From Nocardioides sp. (GTDB taxonomy: Bacteria; Actinomycetota; Actinomycetes; Propionibacteriales; Nocardioidaceae), in contig NZ_JASLGR010000035.1 of the NCBI RefSeq assembly GCF_030150155.1, forward strand, positions 1 through 59,203: a stretch of DNA of 59,203 bases, read 5' to 3'. Under the pieces are notes generated by a model, which saw nothing but the letters and a program-made list of their open reading frames with translations, had not been told where the DNA came from and ran no database searches. This document shows positions 42,711 through 49,694 of this stretch, piece by piece; positions within the stretch are counted from its first letter, which is position 1; each line of letters opens with the position of its first letter. Made by a program: the position numbers and the translations under genes.

Positions 42711-43896
42711 GGGTGTAGTCCCTTTCGTAGTCACGGATCTGGGCCTCGGTCAGTGACATGAAGCCGTGGGTCTTGGCCAGGTAGGCATCGTCGGGCAGGA
42801 TCAGGTTGGCCAGAGCCGGCTTCGCCAGTACGTCGGGGTCGAGCTCCTCCATGAAGGGCCGGATCCCCTGCACCGGGCTGACGTAGTAGTTGTAGTCGGC
42901 GAGCTTCGCCGCGACCTCGGGCTCGTAGTAGTAGTTGATCCACTTCTCGGCGAGCTCCTGATGCTGGGCCAGGTTCGGGATCAGCATGTTGTCCGACCAG
43001 ATCATCATCCCCTCCTCGGGGACAAGGAAGCCGAGGTTCGGATCCTCCGACGCGGCGATGTCACCCGACCACGCCGTGCACGCCACGACGTTTCCCGACG
43101 TGAGGTCGTCGGTGTACTCCTGACCCTGGAAGGCGCGGATCTGACCATCGGACTTCGCCTTCTGCAGGAAGGCGATCGCCTCCTCCCACTGCGCCTGGGT
43201 GAACTTCTCCGGGTCGTAGCCCAGGGTCAGCAGCACCAGCCCGATCGTGTCGCGCATCTCGGTCAGCACTGAGACCTTCCCCTTGAGGTCGGGGCGCGTC
43301 AGCATCTCCTTGATCGTGCGTGGCGGATTCTTGATGTACTTCTTGTTGTAGCCGATGCCGGTGAAGCCCGCCTGCCACGGTGCGGAATACTTCCGCTCCG
43401 GGTCCCAGGTCGGCGCCTTCAGCGAGGAGATGATGTTGGCGTGCAGGTTGGGCACGTTCGCCGGGTTGTACTGCTGGACCCAGCCCATCTGGATCATCCG
43501 TGCAGCCATCCAGTCGGTGAGCATGAACATGTCACGCCCCGTCGACGCGCACGAGCCGAGCTGGTTGACCACCTTGTTGAAGAACACCACGTTGTCGGTG
43601 ACGTCGGTGTGGTAGTTCACCTTGGCGCCGTACTTCTTCTGGAAGCCGGTCAGCGTCGAGACGTAGTCGTTCTTCGGATCGTCGGCGTCGATGTAGAGCG
43701 GCCAGTTGCTCACCGTCAACGTCGGGTCGCTGGCGGAGATGTCCTTGGCCGTGCAGGTCGCCGGGTTTTGGTGCCGGTCCGGGGTCGAGAAGAGCGGCAG
43801 CGAGGCGATCCCCGCGACGCCGAGCAGCGCCGCACCTCCGCCCGCGACGACAGTCCGGCGGCCGACACCCGCTCGGGGCACGATTGGCTGACTCAA
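42694..43896 (-). CDS. Polyamine-type substrate-binding protein with twin-arginine signal (PotD-like)
   Basis: 400 residues. The N-terminus has a Tat-type signal (GVGRRTVVAGGGAALLGVAGIASL) instead of the lipoprotein signal of the first cluster. The mature part shows LTVSNWPLYIDADD (NWPLYI matches PotD/PotF starts), DMFMLTDWMAARM, PWQAGFTGIGYNKKYI, ACTAWSGDI and WSDNMLIPN, with aromatic and acidic residues of the kind used for diamine binding. TTG at 43896 is the proposed start because GGGGGAG precedes it at the right spacing; in-frame GTGs at codons 6 and 11 are alternatives, the second being too close to the Arg pair. It is the first gene of the second transporter operon. Confidence 0.87.
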   Translation of the reverse strand: MSQPIVPRAGVGRRTVVAGGGAALLGVAGIASLPLFSTPDRHQNPATCTAKDISASDPTLTVSNWPLYIDADDPKNDYVSTLTGFQKKYGAKVNYHTDVTDNVVFFNKVVNQLGSCASTGRDMFMLTDWMAARMIQMGWVQQYNPANVPNLHANIISSLKAPTWDPERKYSAPWQAGFTGIGYNKKYIKNPPRTIKEMLTRPDLKGKVSVLTEMRDTIGLVLLTLGYDPEKFTQAQWEEAIAFLQKAKSDGQIRAFQGQEYTDDLTSGNVVACTAWSGDIAASEDPNLGFLVPEEGMMIWSDNMLIPNLAQHQELAEKWINYYYEPEVAAKLADYNYYVSPVQGIRPFMEELDPDVLAKPALANLILPDDAYLAKTHGFMSLTEAQIRDYERDYTHVSGV

Positions 43897-43961
43897 GTCT
43901 CCCCCTCACTGCGTGTCCGGCTCGGGGATCCCACGATCACCCGGGTCATCGGATCGTTGCA

Positions 43962-43975
43962 TGACACCGCTGTCA
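43962..43975. promoter_or_regulatory. Candidate operator: TGACA-N4-TGTCA
   Basis: A perfect 5-bp dyad with a CCGC centre between the divergent transporter-2 operon and the Lrp/AsnC gene. Direct GCAA(cg)AACTGCG-like repeats near 44013-44046 may be additional Lrp contacts. Confidence 0.4.
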
Positions 43976-44057
43976 CGACAAGCGATTCCGTCGCTAGGAA
44001 ACATAAAAGCAACGAACTGCGAAGAACCGTGGGGTGCAAACTGCGGAAAACATCATC

Positions 44058-44063
44058 CACAAT
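44058..44063 (+). promoter_or_regulatory. Leaderless -10 box of the Lrp/AsnC gene
   Basis: CACAAT ends 6 nt before ATG at 44070. Confidence 0.4.
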
Positions 44064-44069
44064 GGGCGC

Positions 44070-44555
44070 ATGTCCCGAGACCTGACGCGCGACCGCTCGA
44101 AGGCGACGATGCCCCTGGATGACGTCAGCAAGGCGATCATCGAGCAGCTCCAACAGGATGGACGACGATCCTACGCCGCGATCGGCAAGGTCGTCGGCCT
44201 GTCCGAGGCGGCAGTGCGCCAACGGGTGCAGCGACTCACCGAGTCCGGGGTGATGCAGGTCGTGGCCGTGACCGACCCCCTGCAGCTGGGCTTCGCCCGC
44301 CAGGCGATGGTCGGCCTCAAGGTCACCGGCCAGCTCGAAGGCGTCGCCGACGCGCTCGAGGCCCTCGACGAGGTCGACTACGTGGTGATCACGGCCGGCC
44401 CCTACGACATCCTGGTCGAGGTGGTGTGCGAGTCCGACGACCACCTGCTGCACTTGCTCTCCACCCAGATCCGCACCATCCCGGGCGTGGTCAGCAGCGA
44501 GACCTTCATGTACCTGCGACTCCAGAAGCAGGTCTACAACTGGGGTGTGCGATGA
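44070..44555 (+). CDS. Lrp/AsnC-family transcriptional regulator
   Basis: 161 residues. After a ~13-residue basic tail comes the AsnC helix-turn-helix (LDDVSKAIIEQLQQDGRRSYAAIGKVVGLSEAAVRQRVQRLTESGVM) and the RAM/AsnC ligand-binding domain (about 75-155: GLKVTGQLEGVADALEALDEVDYVVITAGPYDILVEVVCESDDHLLHLL). Lrp proteins bind amino acids and related metabolites. ATG at 44070 is favoured by CACAAT-N6; ATG at 44109 (PLDDVSK) with GAAGG is a real alternative. It is co-transcribed with an FAD oxidase (ATGA overlap) and divergent from transporter operon 2, its likely targets. Confidence 0.9.
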   Translation: MSRDLTRDRSKATMPLDDVSKAIIEQLQQDGRRSYAAIGKVVGLSEAAVRQRVQRLTESGVMQVVAVTDPLQLGFARQAMVGLKVTGQLEGVADALEALDEVDYVVITAGPYDILVEVVCESDDHLLHLLSTQIRTIPGVVSSETFMYLRLQKQVYNWGVR

Positions 44556-45931
44556 GCCGGTACGACGACCTGTCGCTGTGGCACGCCACCGCCGGCGACC
44601 CACTCCTGCCCCGGCCGGCCCTGTCCCGGGACCTGACCTGCGACGTCGCGATCGTCGGCGCCGGGTTCACCGGGCTCTGGACCGCGCTCTACCTCGCCCA
44701 GGCTCGCCCCGATCTGCGGATCGCGGTGATCGAGAAGGAGATCGCCGGCTTCGGCGCCTCGGGCCGCAACGGCGGCTGGGCCTCGGCGCTCTTCCCCGCC
44801 GGACTCGCCACCCTGGCCCGGATGGGGAGCCGCGACTCGGCGCTCGCGCAGCACCAGGCGATGCGGGCCTCGGTCGACGAGGTGATCGCCCAGGCGAGCG
44901 CGCTCAGCATCGACGCCGACATCGCCAAGGGCGGCACCATCGTGCTGGCCCGGTCCGCACCCCAGGCGGCACGCGCACGGGCCGAGGTGGCCGACGCCCG
45001 GTCGTGGGGCCGGGGCGAGGACGACGTACGGCTGCTGTCGGAGTCCGAGGCGCGGGCGCTGCTCAACGCCACCGACACCGTCGGTGGCACCTTCACCCCC
45101 GACTGCGCGGCGATCCACCCGGGCAAGCTGGTCCGCGGGCTGGCTGCGGCGGCGGAGGCGCACGGCGTCACGGTCTACGAGGGCACACCCGCCCTGGAGA
45201 TCGGCGACCACCGGGTCCGCACCCCCGGCGGCACCGTGAGCGCCGACGTGGTGGTGCGGGCCACCGAGGGCTACACCGCCACCCTGCCGGGCCACGAGCG
45301 CGACGTGATCCCGGTCTACTCCCTGATCATCGCGACCGCGCCACTGCCGGCCTCGGTCTGGGACGAGATCGGGCTGCGTCGCCGCGAGACGTTCAGCGAT
45401 CACCGCAACCTGATCGTCTACGGCCAGCGCACCGCCGACGACCGGCTGGTGTTCGGCGGTCGCGGCGCGCCGTACCACTTCAACTCCGCGATCACGCCGG
45501 GCAACGACCGCGACGAACGGGTCTTCGCCTCGCTCTACGCCACCCTGATCGAGATGTTCCCGGTGCTGCGCGGCACCACCGTGACGCACTCCTGGGGCGG
45601 TGCGCTGGGGATCGCGCGGGACTGGTGCGCCTCGGTCGGGCTCGACCGGGCCACCGGCCGGGCGTGGGCCGGAGGCTACGTCGGCGACGGCGTCACCACC
45701 ACCAACCTGGCCGGACGCACGCTGCGGGACCTGATCCTGGGTGAGACCACCGGGCTCACCACCCTGCCCTGGGTCGACCACCGCTCACCGCGGTGGGAGC
45801 CCGAGCCGTTGCGCTGGCTGGCGGTCAACGCCGGGCTGCGCACGATGACGTTCGCCGACACCGAGGAGCGGCTCAGCGGTCGACCCTCGCTGGCGGCACG
45901 GCTGATGGCGCCGTTCCTGGGCGGTCACTGA
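44552..45931 (+). CDS. FAD-dependent amine oxidoreductase (PuuB/DAO family), second copy
   Basis: 459 residues. The FAD motif VAIVGAGFTGLWTALYLAQARPDL (about 31-55) and GFGASGRNGGWASALF correspond to the same signature as the 38067-39455 enzyme, but the two differ substantially outside these motifs. C-terminal GYVGDGVTTTNLAGRTLRDLILG closes the FAD site. ATG at 44552 overlaps the Lrp gene (ATGA). Two different PuuB-like oxidases in one island suggest different amines, for example putrescine versus a longer or acylated polyamine (inference). Its stop overlaps the convergent amine oxidase stop by 7 nt. Confidence 0.87.
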   Translation: MSRYDDLSLWHATAGDPLLPRPALSRDLTCDVAIVGAGFTGLWTALYLAQARPDLRIAVIEKEIAGFGASGRNGGWASALFPAGLATLARMGSRDSALAQHQAMRASVDEVIAQASALSIDADIAKGGTIVLARSAPQAARARAEVADARSWGRGEDDVRLLSESEARALLNATDTVGGTFTPDCAAIHPGKLVRGLAAAAEAHGVTVYEGTPALEIGDHRVRTPGGTVSADVVVRATEGYTATLPGHERDVIPVYSLIIATAPLPASVWDEIGLRRRETFSDHRNLIVYGQRTADDRLVFGGRGAPYHFNSAITPGNDRDERVFASLYATLIEMFPVLRGTTVTHSWGGALGIARDWCASVGLDRATGRAWAGGYVGDGVTTTNLAGRTLRDLILGETTGLTTLPWVDHRSPRWEPEPLRWLAVNAGLRTMTFADTEERLSGRPSLAARLMAPFLGGH

Positions 45932-47268
45932 GCCGCTGCGGTCCCCCGGGTCGCCCAGGCCCGTTCGATCGGGACCGGGCGGCCGAGCACGTTCTCGGCG
46001 GCGCGGTGCCCGGAGTAGAACGCTCCCGCCACCGTGGCCGGGTCGTCGGTCCAGGTGGCCTCGCCCGCCAGGTGCAGCACGCCCCCGATCGGGACGGCGA
46101 GGGCGTCGTGGTCGGCGGTCGTCGCGCCGGGGCGCATGAAGGCGTACGACCCGAGACTGAACGGGTCACGCCACCAGTCGGTCACGGTGACGTCGATCGG
46201 TTCGGGCACGCCGGCGCCGTACAGCCGACGCAGCTGGACGAGCACCGAGGCCGCGACGTCGCGGTCGCTCCATCCCCGGATCTCCCGAGCGGCCGGGCCG
46301 GCGGCGAAGGTGAGCAGGGTCGGGGTGCCGTCCAGCGCGGTCAGGTCGTACCAGGAGTGCCACCACCGGCCCTCGGGTCCGAGCTGGCGGATCACCCTGA
46401 CGTCGTCGTCCCAGAACCGCTCCTCGAACCGGAGCACGACCTTCTCGAAGGCGTTCATCTCCAGCCGGTCCAGGGCTGCGGCGTGGGCGGCGGGCAGCGG
46501 CGGGTCCAGGGTCAGGCCATCGGCCTGGAGCACCCCGACCGGCACCGTCACCACTGCCTGTCGGGCGGCGATCTCCTCCCCGGCCCGCACCTCGACACCG
46601 TCAGCCTGCCAGCGGACCTGGGAGACCTCCTCCCCCAGCCGTACGTCGATCCCGCGCGCCAACGCGGCGGCCAGGGCGTCATAGCCCTGCGGGAAGACGA
46701 CCTCGTCGCCCTCGACCTGGTCGTCGTCGAGGCCGTGCGCGGCCAGGTCCGCGATCCAGACGCCGTACTGCTCCTCGGCGCGGTGCTCGAGGAACTCCCG
46801 CACCCGTGCCGTCCGCTCCGCGGGCCAGCCCATCAGGGCCAGTGCCGCGTCGGTGACGTCGCGATAAGTCGCCTCGGGAGCCGACGTCGCGACCACCTCG
46901 ACCAGGGCCGCGTCCAGGGCGTGCACGTCGGCGGCGAAGGCGTCCTGCTCGGCCTCGGACAGGCGGTGGCCGTCGGGACCGAGGTAGGCCATCGGTCGGC
47001 CGTCGACCTGGTAGGAGCCGACGGTGAGCTCGACGGTGGGCAGCCCGAACGCCGCCGCGGCCTCGGCGACCGCACTGCCGGTGATGCCGTGGATCCAGGA
47101 GGCGCCGCGGTCGGTGACGTGGCCGTCGCTGCGCTCGGACCAGACCCGGCCACCGATCCGGTCGCGGGCCTCCAGGACGACCACCCGCTGGCCGGCGTCG
47201 GCGAGCAGGCGAGCGGTGACCAGACCGGCGATGCCGGCTCCGACGATGACGGTGTCGACCTGTTCCAC
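45925..47268 (-). CDS. Flavin monoamine/polyamine oxidase
   Basis: 447 residues of the flavin-containing monoamine oxidase family. The N-terminal FAD motif DTVIVGAGIAGLVTARLLADAGQRVVVLEARDRIGGRVW, the DRGASWIHG segment typical of polyamine oxidase/LSD1-like members, VVTVPVGVLQAD, and C-terminal GVLHLAGEATWTDDPATVAGAFYSGHRAAENVL are present. Such enzymes oxidise primary or polyamine nitrogens to aldehydes with H2O2. GTG at 47268 follows a TAATGT -10 box by 6 nt; that box is partly made by the end of the adjacent MITE-like element. Confidence 0.9.
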   Translation of the reverse strand: MEQVDTVIVGAGIAGLVTARLLADAGQRVVVLEARDRIGGRVWSERSDGHVTDRGASWIHGITGSAVAEAAAAFGLPTVELTVGSYQVDGRPMAYLGPDGHRLSEAEQDAFAADVHALDAALVEVVATSAPEATYRDVTDAALALMGWPAERTARVREFLEHRAEEQYGVWIADLAAHGLDDDQVEGDEVVFPQGYDALAAALARGIDVRLGEEVSQVRWQADGVEVRAGEEIAARQAVVTVPVGVLQADGLTLDPPLPAAHAAALDRLEMNAFEKVVLRFEERFWDDDVRVIRQLGPEGRWWHSWYDLTALDGTPTLLTFAAGPAAREIRGWSDRDVAASVLVQLRRLYGAGVPEPIDVTVTDWWRDPFSLGSYAFMRPGATTADHDALAVPIGGVLHLAGEATWTDDPATVAGAFYSGHRAAENVLGRPVPIERAWATRGTAAAQ

Positions 47269-47274
47269 GTAGCG

Positions 47275-47280
47275 ACATTA
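47275..47280 (-). promoter_or_regulatory. -10 box of the amine oxidase, half supplied by a mobile element
   Basis: TAATGT on the minus strand ends 6 nt before GTG at 47268. Its first three bases (TAA) are the last bases of the 47278-47445 element; the remaining TGT is host sequence. Confidence 0.5.
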
Positions 47281-47445
47281 GTGGCTCGTGTCAGAAGTTT
47301 GGGGATGGTTGGCGTGCTCGGGGTGCGTGCCTCGCAAGGCGGAGGACCGAAGGCGGGCCGGAGGCCCGTCGAGTGTTCGACAACGCAGCGAGGTGCGTGC
47401 CCCGAGTGCGCGAACCGACCAACAACTTCTGACACGAGCCACTAA
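47278..47445. mobile_element. MITE-like element, 168 bp, perfect 22-bp terminal inverted repeats
   Basis: Ends are TTAGTGGCTCGTGTCAGAAG(TT) at 47278-47299 and its exact complement at 47424-47445. Inner flanks continue as an imperfect inverted repeat (e.g. GGTTGGCGTGCTCGGGG against GGTTCGCGCACTCGGGG) toward a central CGGGCC-GGA-GGCCCG hairpin (47354-47368), so almost the whole element can fold as one arm. It has no coding capacity. TA at both junctions (T-TA-GTGG and CCAC-TA-A) is compatible with a TA target duplication, as for Tc1/mariner-IS630-type elements; that class is inferred. Confidence 0.75.
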
Positions 47446-47562
47446 CGGTTCGTGTCGGTGGGCGGCACCGGTGAAAAACCCGTTGCGTCGGGTCGGGGAC
47501 GGGTGAAGGCTGGCCCTCGGATCGAGCACCGTGCTCGGCGAGCACGAGAGGAGGCGACCTCG

Positions 47563-47655
47563 ATGTCTGTCGTTGTCGGCATGCCCTACAGCCCTCCCTC
47601 TCACTCTCACCGGAGCACTCGTGTCCTCTCCCTTCACCTCGGGTCACATCCCTGA
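47563..47655 (+). CDS. Short leader ORF overlapping the RIO kinase start
   Basis: 30 codons (begins MSVVVGMPYSPPSHSHRSTR) with the strongest ribosome-binding site of the region (GAGAGGAGG, 6-8 nt upstream of ATG 47563). It ends 35 nt inside the kinase gene in another frame. His/Ser/Pro/Arg rich with no family resemblance. It could couple or control kinase translation, or be non-functional. Confidence 0.45.
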   Translation: MSVVVGMPYSPPSHSHRSTRVLSLHLGSHP

Positions 47656-48487
47656 CCCACGTTTCACCTTCGACTTCGTCGCCCTCGACCCCGACGACGA
47701 GCTCGACTCCTCGACCAGCCGCTGGTCGACCTGGCTCTCCGTCGAGCCGCTCTCGCGCGGTCCCGAGCCGCGTCCCGACTGGGTCGTGACCTCCCAGGCC
47801 GCGATCGACACCGAGCTCGGCCTGCTCAAGACCGGCAAGGAGGCCGACGCCTTCCTGCTCGAACGTGCGGTGCCCGACTCGGACCGGGTCGGCGAGGCCT
47901 GCCTGATGGTGGCCAAGCGCTACCGCAACGACGAGCACCGCACCTTCCATCGATCGGCGGCCTACACCGAGGGCCGACGGATCCGGAACACCCGCGACAT
48001 GCGGGCACTCCAGGGCCGCTCGACCTACGGCCGCTCGGTCGCCGCGGGCCAGTGGGCCCGGGCCGAGTGGGAGGCGCTGGTGCGCTGCTGGCAGCTCGGC
48101 CTGCCGGTGCCCTACCCGGTCCAGGTCGACGGCACCGAGATCCTGATGGAGTGGATCCACAGTGACGGCGAGACCGCGCCCCGGTTGGCCCAGACCCGAC
48201 CGGGGCCCGCCCTGCTGGCGTCGTACTTCGAGCAGATGCGCGCGGTGCTGCTGCGGCTGACCGAGGCGGGCCTGGTGCACGGTGACCTGTCGCCGTACAA
48301 CGTGCTCGCCGCCGGCGAGCGTCTGGTCGTGATCGATCTGCCTCAGCTGATCGACCTGGTCGCCAACCCGAGCGGCACCGAGTTCCTGCTGCGGGACTGC
48401 ACCAACATGTGCCGCTGGTTCACCGCCCGTGGGCTCGAGGTCGACGAGCAGGCCCTGTTCGGGGAGCTGCTGGCCGCGGTCTTCTGA
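47621..48487 (+). CDS. RIO-type atypical serine/threonine kinase
   Basis: 288 residues. RIO1-family signatures: the nucleotide loop LLKTGKEADAFLLER (about 69-82), invariant Lys K99 in CLMVAKRYRNDEHRTFHR, the catalytic loop LVHGDLSPYNVL (D222, N227) and the metal Asp D239 in VVIDLPQ. Bacterial RIO kinases are poorly characterised; archaeal and eukaryotic ones act in ribosome maturation. GTG at 47621 has CGGAG at proper spacing; an in-frame extension to 47531 lacks a signal and includes the leader's ribosome-binding site. It lies between the MITE-like element and the LOG gene. Confidence 0.88.
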   Translation: MSSPFTSGHIPDPRFTFDFVALDPDDELDSSTSRWSTWLSVEPLSRGPEPRPDWVVTSQAAIDTELGLLKTGKEADAFLLERAVPDSDRVGEACLMVAKRYRNDEHRTFHRSAAYTEGRRIRNTRDMRALQGRSTYGRSVAAGQWARAEWEALVRCWQLGLPVPYPVQVDGTEILMEWIHSDGETAPRLAQTRPGPALLASYFEQMRAVLLRLTEAGLVHGDLSPYNVLAAGERLVVIDLPQLIDLVANPSGTEFLLRDCTNMCRWFTARGLEVDEQALFGELLAAVF

Positions 48488-48524
48488 GACCCGGCCCGCT
48501 CAGATCCGGGCCCTGCCTCACCGG

Positions 48525-48572
48525 CACGGGACGACCACGTCGTGCGCACCTGCGCATAGGGTCGTCCCGTGC
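48525..48572. promoter_or_regulatory. 13-bp inverted repeat around the LOG gene promoter
   Basis: GCACGGGACGACC (48524-48536) and GGTCGTCCCGTGC (48560-48572) are perfect complements with a 23-nt spacer. The right arm covers the end of the -10 box TAGGGT (48557-48562) and the GTG start (48569). It is suited to be an operator. Confidence 0.5.
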
Positions 48573-49675
48573 GGCGTGAACGGGGACGGGTCATCCTGGT
48601 GGAGACCCTGGCGGACTTCGATCGACGGCTCTCCCAGGGCGTGACCTCGCTGCGAGGCTGGCGGCTGCGCGGTCTCGACCTGCGCGAGCGCTCCGTCATG
48701 CTCGGCGCCGTCAGCCTCGGCGGGGCGATGTTCGTCGGCTGCACGTTCGCCCCCGGCGACGCCGAGTGGGTCGAAAGCCGCGGGGCCCTGGTGATGCCGG
48801 TGATCCGGGAGTCGCCGTTGGATCCCTACCGCGGCACGCTCTACACACCCGACGAGCTCTACGACACCCCCGACTACCCGTCGTGCCTGGACGCCCGCGC
48901 CTACGCCTGGTCGCAGACCGGCGGCAACGGCGAGGCGACACTGGCCCGGGCGCTGCACGACCATGCCATCGACGAGGCTCTGGAGCGCTGGATCCAGGGC
49001 CGCCGGATCGTCGGGGTGATGGGCGGCCACGACGCCGACCGCGGCTCGCAGGCCTTCGGCGAGGCCGCCGGGCTGGGGCGCCACCTGGCCCGGATCAGCG
49101 GTGTCACGGTCGCCACCGGTGGCGGGCCCGGCGCGATGGAGGCGGCCAATCTCGGCGCCCGGCTCAGCCTCGGAACGCAGACCACCCTGGACGAGGCGTG
49201 CGCCCGGCTGAGCACCGCCGCGTCCTTCCGCCCCTCGATCCAGGCCTGGGTCGACGCCGCCCGTGCCGTCCTCGCTGAGACCGCCGACACGGTGGAGACG
49301 ACCGAGTCCCTCGGCATCCCGACCTGGCACTACGGCCACGAGCCGCCCAACCTCTTCGCCACCTCGATCGCGAAGTACTTCCGCAACTCGCTGCGCGAGG
49401 CCACCCTGCTGGCGATCTGCGGCGGCGGCGTGGTCTTCCTGCCCGGTGCGGCCGGCACCGTCCAGGAGGTCTTCCAGGATGCGTGCGAGAACTACTACGC
49501 CGATCCGAGCTCGCTGGCCCCGATGGTGTTGGTCGGGCACGACTACTGGACGCAGACCCTGCCGGTGTGGCCGCTGCTCACCCGCCTGGCCGGCGAGCGT
49601 GACATGGCGCCACTGCTCCACCTGGTCGACAGTGCTGCCGAGGCCGCCGACGTGATCGGCTCATACGCCGGCTGA
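48569..49675 (+). CDS. LOG-family protein (Rossmann fold) with pentapeptide-like N-terminus
   Basis: 368 residues. The C-terminal two thirds hold the LOG/lysine-decarboxylase-like fold: VGVMGGHDADRGS, VTVATGGGPGAMEAANLGARLS (184-194) and VVFLPGAAGTVQEVFQDA, a variant of the PGGxGTxxE motif in which the second Gly is Ala. Canonical LOG proteins release cytokinin-type nucleobases from nucleoside 5'-monophosphates. The N-terminal 60 residues (LRGWRLRGLDLRERSVMLGAVSLGGAMFVGCTF) resemble pentapeptide repeats and are not part of small LOG proteins. The leaderless GTG start follows TAGGGT-N6. The substrate is unproven because of the motif change and extra domain. Confidence 0.85.
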   Translation: MRRERGRVILVETLADFDRRLSQGVTSLRGWRLRGLDLRERSVMLGAVSLGGAMFVGCTFAPGDAEWVESRGALVMPVIRESPLDPYRGTLYTPDELYDTPDYPSCLDARAYAWSQTGGNGEATLARALHDHAIDEALERWIQGRRIVGVMGGHDADRGSQAFGEAAGLGRHLARISGVTVATGGGPGAMEAANLGARLSLGTQTTLDEACARLSTAASFRPSIQAWVDAARAVLAETADTVETTESLGIPTWHYGHEPPNLFATSIAKYFRNSLREATLLAICGGGVVFLPGAAGTVQEVFQDACENYYADPSSLAPMVLVGHDYWTQTLPVWPLLTRLAGERDMAPLLHLVDSAAEAADVIGSYAG

Positions 49676-49694
49676 CGCGCCCGGGCGCCTGGGC

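Noticed and set aside
43897..44069. A riboswitch or small RNA between transporter operon 2 and the Lrp gene
   Set aside because: No conserved aptamer pattern was recognised; the region is better explained by divergent promoters and operator dyads.
38067..45931. The two PuuB-like oxidases as a recent duplication
   Set aside because: They share only family motifs such as SGRNGG and GLWTAL; the remaining sequence is too different for a recent local duplication.
47291..48280. A 329-codon minus-strand frame across the MITE-like element and RIO kinase
   Set aside because: It is antisense to the kinase, with no family resemblance and no promoter or ribosome-binding site.
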